A DNA stretch of 64,000 nucleotides. Source: Pseudoalteromonas luteoviolacea. Lineage in GTDB: Bacteria; Pseudomonadota; Gammaproteobacteria; Enterobacterales; Alteromonadaceae. The notes beneath the pieces are model-generated. The model ran no database searches. It was not told where the DNA came from and was given only the letters and a program-made list of their open reading frames with translations. This document shows, piece by piece, positions 56,689 through 64,000 of the stretch. Location of the stretch: positions 828,470-892,469 of the forward strand of contig NZ_JWIC01000005.1 in assembly GCF_000814765.1 (NCBI RefSeq). The letters run 5' to 3'. Numbering within the stretch: the stretch's first letter is position 1; every line of letters starts with the position of its first letter. A program made the position numbers and the translations under genes.

Positions 56689-58035
56689 CTATCGGATCTG
56701 AAGAATGTTCTGTTGAAGTGTTGAGTTAACTTCAAGTGCTCGTGAGTTTGCTTGGAAGTTTCTTTGTGCACTGATCAAATCAACTAACTCATTTGTTAAG
56801 TTTACATTAGATTGCTCTAACGCCGATGAGTTAATCGTACCTAAAGTACCTGAACCGGGTTCACCCGCAATCGGCTCACCAGACGTTAAACTTTTCTTCC
56901 AACCTGTATTACCGGCTTCTGTCAAACCTTGTGAGTTTGAAAATCTCACCATTGCAACCTGCCCTAAGAAGGTTGAATCACCGTTACTGTAGGATGCCAC
57001 TATTTTACCATCCGAACCAATATCAATACCTGCGAGTCGGCCCGTTGTCGCACCATCCTGATCCAATGCCTTAACTTCAAAACGGCTGGCAAACTGTGTT
57101 GGTAATTTATTGGTTGTATTGGCTTCATCACGCCAGTTTAATTGAATATCTGAAGGGAAAGTTGCGCCATTAGATAGCAATCCAGAGATATTCGCTGCAG
57201 TTAAGTTAAGGGAGTTAAAGGTTGTACCTGTATTTGCAACCCCTCCTGTCGTGTTCGGAAAGCCCTGTGCATTAAATTCAAATTCAGTAATCGGTGTGAT
57301 TGTAGCTGGAGAAACAATTTCACTACCATTTGCATCAAACGGTTTTCCACCGAGCGTTGCATAAACTTGCCACTCATTTGGATTCGTTGTCGGGTCTTCC
57401 TTACGGAAGAACAGCTGCAAAGTATGTGGTTCACCTAAAGAGTCATACACAGTCGTCGACGTTGAGCTATTATACGATGCCGTTGTATCGGGATCGAATG
57501 CAATGGTTGGTGCCGTCGCTGTTGAATCTAAATTAAATGAAGAATATACATTCGTCGTAGCACGCGGAGAACCCGATGCATCAGGTATTTGCAGTGGTGA
57601 TGACGTACTTAAGCTCACAGATGTTGTATCGCCTGTGCTTGGATCTACAGGGAAGCCCTGAAGAAAGTTACCATTGGCGTCAACAATGAAGTTATCTTTG
57701 TTGAGCTTAAATGCACCTGCACGCGTGAATGTATAATCTTGGCTGCCTAAATCTTCACTTGTAGCAAAGTAACCTTCACCTGTAATAGCAAGGTCAAGCG
57801 AGTTTTGTGTAAAGTTTAATGAACCTTGGTGAAACTGCTGAGCAACCATGGTCGTTGACACACCATCACCGTTTTTGGTTTTACCAGCACTAAACACTGA
57901 TGATGCATATACAGAAGCAAATTCGGCACGAGATTCTTTGAAACCTGTGGTATTTACGTTCGCAATGTTGTTAGCTGTGGTGTCCAAATCTTTTTGGGCT
58001 GCAGCTAATCCTGTTAAAGCAATATTAAAACTCAT
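56689..58035 (-). CDS. flgE: Flagellar hook protein FlgE
   Basis: A 448-residue subunit of the universal-joint hook. The N-terminus SFNIALTGLAAAQKDLDTTANNIANVNTTGFKESR and the C-terminal SNVNLTNELVDLISAQRNFQANSRALEVNSTLQQNIL are the conserved D0 domains. The intervening Thr/Ser-rich region forms D1/D2. It follows flgD by 38 nt and is the last gene of the flgBCDE operon. Confidence 0.96.
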   Translation of the reverse strand: MSFNIALTGLAAAQKDLDTTANNIANVNTTGFKESRAEFASVYASSVFSAGKTKNGDGVSTTMVAQQFHQGSLNFTQNSLDLAITGEGYFATSEDLGSQDYTFTRAGAFKLNKDNFIVDANGNFLQGFPVDPSTGDTTSVSLSTSSPLQIPDASGSPRATTNVYSSFNLDSTATAPTIAFDPDTTASYNSSTSTTVYDSLGEPHTLQLFFRKEDPTTNPNEWQVYATLGGKPFDANGSEIVSPATITPITEFEFNAQGFPNTTGGVANTGTTFNSLNLTAANISGLLSNGATFPSDIQLNWRDEANTTNKLPTQFASRFEVKALDQDGATTGRLAGIDIGSDGKIVASYSNGDSTFLGQVAMVRFSNSQGLTEAGNTGWKKSLTSGEPIAGEPGSGTLGTINSSALEQSNVNLTNELVDLISAQRNFQANSRALEVNSTLQQNILQIR

Positions 58036-58073
58036 ACTCTAATACCTCTATAAATGAAGGTTAAATCTTTTGA

Positions 58074-58751
58074 TTAAGCTATTTCTGCAACGTCAGATAA
58101 TCTAACTGCACCAGCTTTAGTGTTAATAATAATGCCCTGAGAACCATTCACGTTAACACTATCAATATTTCTAAAAGTTGCTGTTGGCAATGCCTCAAAC
58201 TTACCGTTTGTTTGCCCTTCAGCTTTAATTGTGTACTCACCTGGAGGGGCTGCTTCACCGCCATCAGTCAAACCATCCCACTCGAAGCGCGTTGCGCCAA
58301 CGCTTTGCTCGCCAAGTTCAATCTTTCTTACAAGCTCTTTTTTGTCATTAACAATACTCAGCGTCAGCTTTTCGACCGGTTCCGCTACGATAATAGAGCC
58401 TCTCGGCTGCATCCCTGGGCCATGTTCAATCGTGTCTGACTCAAGTAGAGCCTTTTTACCGATTAACGTCGAAGCTTGAAGTGCTGAGTTTGATGTCATT
58501 GAAGCTGCCAACGACTCAAACTTGGTGTTTAAGTTTGATATCCCCTCTGCCATCGTAAAGTTGGTCATTTGGGAAATCATCTGATCATTGTCAGCAGGCT
58601 TACTCGGGTCTTGAAAAGACAACTGCTGAGTAAGTAACGCAAAGAAGTCTTCCTGCTTTAACTCATCATTTTTCTCAGTTGGCACTTGTTTATCTTGCCA
58701 ACGCAACGAGTCGACAAAGGACGTAGTTGCGGAATTGACATCATTACTCAT
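58074..58751 (-). CDS. flgD: Hook-cap protein FlgD
   Basis: A 225-residue scaffold that caps the growing hook. The N-terminal KQEDFFALLTQQLSFQDPSKPADNDQMISQMTNF is the FlgD signature. The C-terminal half holds a FlgD Ig-like and TUDOR-like fold (FEWDGLTDGGEAAPPGEYTIKAEG). It follows flgC by 15 nt. Confidence 0.95.
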   Translation of the reverse strand: MSNDVNSATTSFVDSLRWQDKQVPTEKNDELKQEDFFALLTQQLSFQDPSKPADNDQMISQMTNFTMAEGISNLNTKFESLAASMTSNSALQASTLIGKKALLESDTIEHGPGMQPRGSIIVAEPVEKLTLSIVNDKKELVRKIELGEQSVGATRFEWDGLTDGGEAAPPGEYTIKAEGQTNGKFEALPTATFRNIDSVNVNGSQGIIINTKAGAVRLSDVAEIA

Positions 58752-58766
58752 CAGCTATACTCCCAA

Positions 58767-59198
58767 TTAGCGCTGACCAAGCAACAGAGTTTTACTTAAC
58801 ATCTGCTTTGCTGCGTCTGCTACTTGAACATTCGTTTGGTACGAACGTGAAGCGGAAATCATATTTGTCATTTCTTCCACTACATTCACATTCGGTTTAT
58901 AGATATAACCATCTTTATCAGCACTGGGATGATTCGGGTTGTATTCAACCTGCAGAGGTTTGTCGCTTTCAACAATCCCCAAAACCTTTACTCCCACAGA
59001 CGAACTTAGTGTATTTGGGTGCGCAGCTGCTGCTTTATTCAACTCAGCAGCAAATACGGGATGCCTTGCACGATACACTTTGTCCTGACTAGAGCTGATG
59101 CTGTTTGCATTGGATATATTACTGGCAGTGGTGTTCAACCGCACATTTTGTGCACTCATGCCAGAGCCTGCAATATCAAAAACGTTGTATAAACTCAT
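58767..59198 (-). CDS. flgC: Rod protein FlgC
   Basis: A 143-residue proximal-rod subunit starting SLYNVFDIAGSGMSAQNVRLNTTASNISNANS and ending PNVNVVEEMTNMISASRSYQTNVQVADAAKQMLSKTL. Length matches the family. It follows flgB by two bases. Confidence 0.96.
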   Translation of the reverse strand: MSLYNVFDIAGSGMSAQNVRLNTTASNISNANSISSSQDKVYRARHPVFAAELNKAAAAHPNTLSSSVGVKVLGIVESDKPLQVEYNPNHPSADKDGYIYKPNVNVVEEMTNMISASRSYQTNVQVADAAKQMLSKTLLLGQR

Positions 59199-59200
59199 AA

Positions 59201-59614
59201 TTAGGCTCCTTGACCACCACCAAGCGCTTTTTTCAAGCTTTTAAATTTACCACCCAAAAAGTTCAAACTAGCTTGGTACTCTAATGAGTTCTGTACATAC
59301 AAGTTTCGTTCCACTTGTATATCAACAGAGTTACCATCGCCTGTATCTGTTTGATTTGGATTGCGAAATTGTTCTACACCATTGGCTAATCTAGTCCCAC
59401 CACTGATGTGTTTTTCGTTGGTACGGGTCATTTGATTGCCGCTTTGTTGTGCCGACTTTGCCGCATTGAGTGCTCGGCCAAAGTCGATATCTTTTGCTTT
59501 ATAACCGGGAGTATCAGCATTTGCGATATTGCTTGCTAAGATCTCGGCACGTTGAGAACGGATCAACATTGTATGCTGATGCACCCCAAGCGCTTTATCA
59601 AAACTAATTGCCAT
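59201..59614 (-). CDS. flgB: Rod protein FlgB
   Basis: A 137-residue proximal-rod subunit. I start it at the ATG at 59614 (MAISFDKALGVHQHTM), which has a GGAG ribosome site eight bases upstream. A TTG four codons earlier would sit on that site. The motif NIANADTPGYKAKDIDF is the rod-family signature. It is the first gene of the hook and rod cluster. The genes that usually precede it in relatives (flgA, flgM, cheV, cheR) are not present. Confidence 0.95.
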   Translation of the reverse strand: MAISFDKALGVHQHTMLIRSQRAEILASNIANADTPGYKAKDIDFGRALNAAKSAQQSGNQMTRTNEKHISGGTRLANGVEQFRNPNQTDTGDGNSVDIQVERNLYVQNSLEYQASLNFLGGKFKSLKKALGGGQGA

Positions 59615-59650
59615 AACCAACTCCAAAAATTTGACTATATACAGGTTAAT

Positions 59651-59665
59651 GCAAAAGTAGGACCA
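59651..59665 (-). promoter_or_regulatory. Sigma-54 promoter candidate for flgBCDE
   Basis: The minus strand reads TGGTCC-TACTT-TTGC followed by A, with correct spacing, 37 nt before the flgB ATG. The -24 element differs from the consensus TGGCAC, so it is less certain than those before flgF and flrB. Confidence 0.55.
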
Positions 59666-59819
59666 ACTTTAAAACTGATCAACAACATTAATTAAGCTTA
59701 TAATTATCAATGCTTTAAAAGCAAAGCATGTTGACTCATTGTGCCAAAAAGATATTTTTATCCTCTTCTCATTAGAGGAATAAGCACTTTTTATTCCACA
59801 AGTAACAAGAACTCAGAAG

Positions 59820-59867
59820 GTTAACGACAGAGTGCGAAACGAGTGTGTTCAATTTGTGCAAGGTGAG
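59820..59867 (+). repeat. Hairpin repeat, degenerate copy 1
   Basis: It carries AACGAC...GTGTGTT as inner arms and ends with the family tail TGTGCAAGGTGA. Its left outer arm is lost. Confidence 0.55.
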
Positions 59868-59870
59868 TAT

Positions 59871-59929
59871 CGTGCGAAAGGTTTATGACACCGCGCGGAG
59901 CGCTGCCATTCTTTTCGCGGAAGGTGAAA
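59871..59929 (+). repeat. Hairpin repeat, copy 2
   Basis: It has outer arms CGTGCGAAAG and CTTTTCGCGG and the AAGGTGAAAT tail. The centre (ACCGCGCGGAGCGCTGCC) is different from other copies but still self-complementary. The trailing AAGCTATTTTAACCGTTGCT also recurs after copy 5. Confidence 0.65.
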
Positions 59930-60018
59930 TAAGCTATTTTAACCGTTGCTAAGGGAGTGTATTCAAAAGGAGTAAAGAGTTAAAGCAGTGAAGGTTGCTC
60001 CCTTCACCTTGCGCTTAT

Positions 60019-60075
60019 CGTGCAAAAGGCTAGCGACAACGAACGCAGTGAGTACGCTCTTTTTGCGCAAGGTGA
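60019..60075 (+). repeat. Hairpin repeat, copy 3
   Basis: It has outer arms GTGCAAAAG and CTTTTTGCGC, inner arms AGCG and CGCT around an ACGAACGCAGTGAGT core, and the AAGGTGA tail. Confidence 0.75.
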
Positions 60076-60079
60076 TTAA

Positions 60080-60135
60080 CGTGCAAAATGTAACGATAAC
60101 GAGCGAAGCGAGTACGTTCAATTTGCGCAAGGTGA
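60080..60135 (+). repeat. Hairpin repeat, copy 4
   Basis: It has outer arms GTGCAAAATG and AATTTGCGC. The inner arms are AACG and CGTT in place of the AGCG and CGCT of copy 3, a paired change. The tail is AAGGTGAAAC. Confidence 0.75.
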
Positions 60136-60199
60136 AACAAGCCATTTTAACTAAACAAAGTCAATACACTGCCATCAATCTCTATCATGTTCTCTCTAT

Positions 60200-60273
60200 G
60201 TCATTCCGGACTTGCTCCGGAAACCAAATATTATGCAAAAAAGAAATGGATCCTGAAGCGAGTTCAGGATGAC
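60200..60273. repeat. GTCAT-ended palindromic intergenic element
   Basis: GTCATTCCGGACTTGCTCCGG at one end and TCCTGAAGCGAGTTCAGGATGAC at the other form two small hairpins. The outer ends are inverted (GTCAT and ATGAC). Elements of this kind are scattered in many gammaproteobacterial genomes as miniature palindromic repeats. This one interrupts the other repeat array. Confidence 0.65.
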
Positions 60274-60276
60274 GTG

Positions 60277-60334
60277 GTGTAAAAGGCTAGCGACAGCGAA
60301 CGCAGTGAGTGCGCTTCTTTTGCGCAAGGTGAAA
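60277..60334 (+). repeat. Hairpin repeat, copy 5
   Basis: It has outer arms GTGTAAAAG and CTTTTGCGC, inner arms AGCG and CGCT, an AACGCAGTGAGT core nearly identical to copy 3, and the AAGGTGAAAT tail. Confidence 0.75.
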
Positions 60335-60370
60335 TAAGCTAGTTTAGCTGTTGCTGAGGGACTTAAACGC

Positions 60371-60406
60371 AAAAAAGCCCGACTCTTTCGAATCGGGCTT
60401 TCTTTT
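60371..60406 (-). terminator. rRNA operon terminator
   Basis: On the minus strand AAGCCCGA and TCGGGCTT arms with a 10-nt loop are followed by TTTTTT. It lies just past the 5S gene. Confidence 0.9.
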
Positions 60407-60411
60407 ATTTG

Positions 60412-60530
60412 GCGCTTGGCAATGTCCTACTTTCACATGGGAAACCCCACACTATCATCGGCGCTATTTCGTTTCACTACTGAGTTCGGCATGGGATCAG
60501 GTGGTTCCAAAATGCTATGGTTACCAAGCA
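60412..60530 (-). rRNA. rrf: 5S ribosomal RNA
   Basis: The minus strand holds a full 5S sequence of about 119 nt. It includes the CCCATGCCGAACTCAG loop and the AGTGTGGGGTTTCCC arm, and the ends TGCTTGG and CCAAGCG pair. It follows the 23S gene in a standard 16S-23S-5S order. Confidence 0.98.
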
Positions 60531-60539
60531 AATTCTTTT

Positions 60540-60591
60540 CGTGCAAATGGCTAATGACGTCTTTTTGTCATTTCATTTGCGCAAGGTGAAT
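60540..60591 (+). repeat. Hairpin repeat, copy 6, within the 23S-5S spacer
   Basis: It has outer arms CGTGCAAATG and CATTTGCGC, inner arms AATGAC and GTCATT around TTTTT-rich sequence, and the AAGGTGAAT tail. It lies between the 23S and 5S genes, so the element is transcribed as part of pre-rRNA. Confidence 0.75.
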
Positions 60592-60708
60592 TGATTTCTC
60601 ATAAGAGCTTATCTAGTCACAATGCTTAAAATCTGGAAGCGTAATTAAATTCTTATCGTCTACTTATATTCTTAACTTCTAACAAGCTTAAAACCACTTT
60701 GGCGTTGT

Positions 60709-63591
<2,883 letters not shown>

Positions 63592-63846
63592 ATACAACCC
63601 AAAATGGTTTGTATCGTCAAAGACAGTTTTAACTTCGCCAGAAGTTAAGTAATACTAAAGTAGACGCTAATTAATCAACTAAATGATTAATCGGCATTTT
63701 CTTTCGAAAACTCTGAATAACAATTGCTTGTTATTCGAGAATTTAATTATCAGCTTTCCAAATTTTTAAAGAGCAATATTAATTAGCTATAAAGCTAACT
63801 AACAATCATCTGTGTGGACACTTCGAACAAATCTGTTCTAAATCGT
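63592..63846 (-). other. 16S-23S internal transcribed spacer without tRNA
   Basis: This 255-nt spacer shows no tRNA cloverleaf on either strand. It contains a boxA antitermination element and several AT-rich stems. Many rRNA operons in related genera carry tRNA-Ile/Ala or tRNA-Glu here, so this is a tRNA-free version. Confidence 0.8.
63765..63775 (-). promoter_or_regulatory. boxA antitermination site in the rRNA spacer
   Basis: The minus strand reads TGCTCTTTAAA, the conserved boxA bound by NusB-S10, followed by AATTTGGAAAGCTGA as usual in Alteromonadales, Vibrio and Shewanella rRNA operons. Confidence 0.85.

Positions 63847-64000
<154 letters not shown>

Larger units (their letters stand above)
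59666..60376. other. Repeat-rich intergenic stretch between flgB and the rRNA operon
   Basis: About 710 nt contain no credible gene. The first 150 nt are AT-rich. From 59820 there are at least five head-to-tail copies of a 50-60-nt hairpin repeat and one separate GTCAT-ended palindrome. Short frames across the repeats have no ribosome sites. Confidence 0.8.

Noticed and set aside
59735..59760. Minus-strand TGGCAC upstream of flgB as a second sigma-54 site
   Set aside because: It has a good -24 hexamer but no GC at the -12 position.
59963..60272. Small frames across the hairpin repeats
   Set aside because: The translated sequence follows the repeat (TLRKL and similar strings) and has no ribosome site; the DNA structure explains it.

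Overview
The window looks like part of a chromosome from a marine gammaproteobacterium, most likely Pseudoalteromonas or a close relative in the Alteromonadales. This rests on a FlrABC/sigma-54 polar-flagellum layout, moderate-to-low GC, the rRNA sequences, and several short flagellins of the Vibrio/Pseudoalteromonas type. The genus call is an inference from recognition, not from a search.

Layout. (1) 1-9.5 kb, minus strand: the flagellar basal-body and export operon fliE-F-G-H-I-J-K (fliK runs off the left edge). It is preceded by flrB-flrC, the sigma-54 two-component pair. (2) 10.8-13.8 kb: a tag DNA glycosylase gene, then the master regulator flrA and an isolated divergent flagellin. (3) 14.1-40.0 kb: a 26-kb sugar-biosynthesis island. 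A plus-strand block (pseB, pseC, oxidoreductase) faces a minus-strand block (methyltransferase, pseI, ACP, pseG-pseH fusion, acyl ligase). A 17-gene, tightly coupled plus-strand block follows: SpsF-type cytidylyltransferase, epimerases, GmhA-like isomerase, methyltransferases, two split thiamine-diphosphate enzymes, radical SAM protein, alcohol dehydrogenase, domain-swapped HldE-like protein and a sugar nucleotidyltransferase. (4) 40.2-48.5 kb, minus strand: maf flagellin glycosyltransferase, fliT-like gene, fliS, fliD, flaG and three near-identical flagellins. (5) 48.8-59.6 kb, minus strand: flgL-K-J-I-H-G-F-E-D-C-B. (6) 59.6-64 kb: a repeat-rich spacer, then an rRNA operon on the minus strand (5S, 23S and the 3' end of 16S).

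How it fits together. FlrA (sigma-54 activator) stands at the top, and FlrB/FlrC drive the middle class. By eye I found good sigma-54 (-24/-12) promoters before fliK, fliE, flrB, flgB, flgF and flgJ, and sigma-28 promoters before two flagellins. The island has no visible flippase, polymerase or membrane protein and sits between flagellin genes and maf. Its likely product is therefore nucleotide-activated pseudaminic acid, plus a second unusual sugar, attached to flagellin in the cytoplasm. The most unusual part is the combination of ACP, acyl ligase and fused PseG-PseH, together with two separate split TPP enzymes, a C-methyltransferase and a radical SAM enzyme. I read these as a route to an acyl-modified nonulosonic acid and a branched or higher-carbon sugar that I cannot match to a described pathway.
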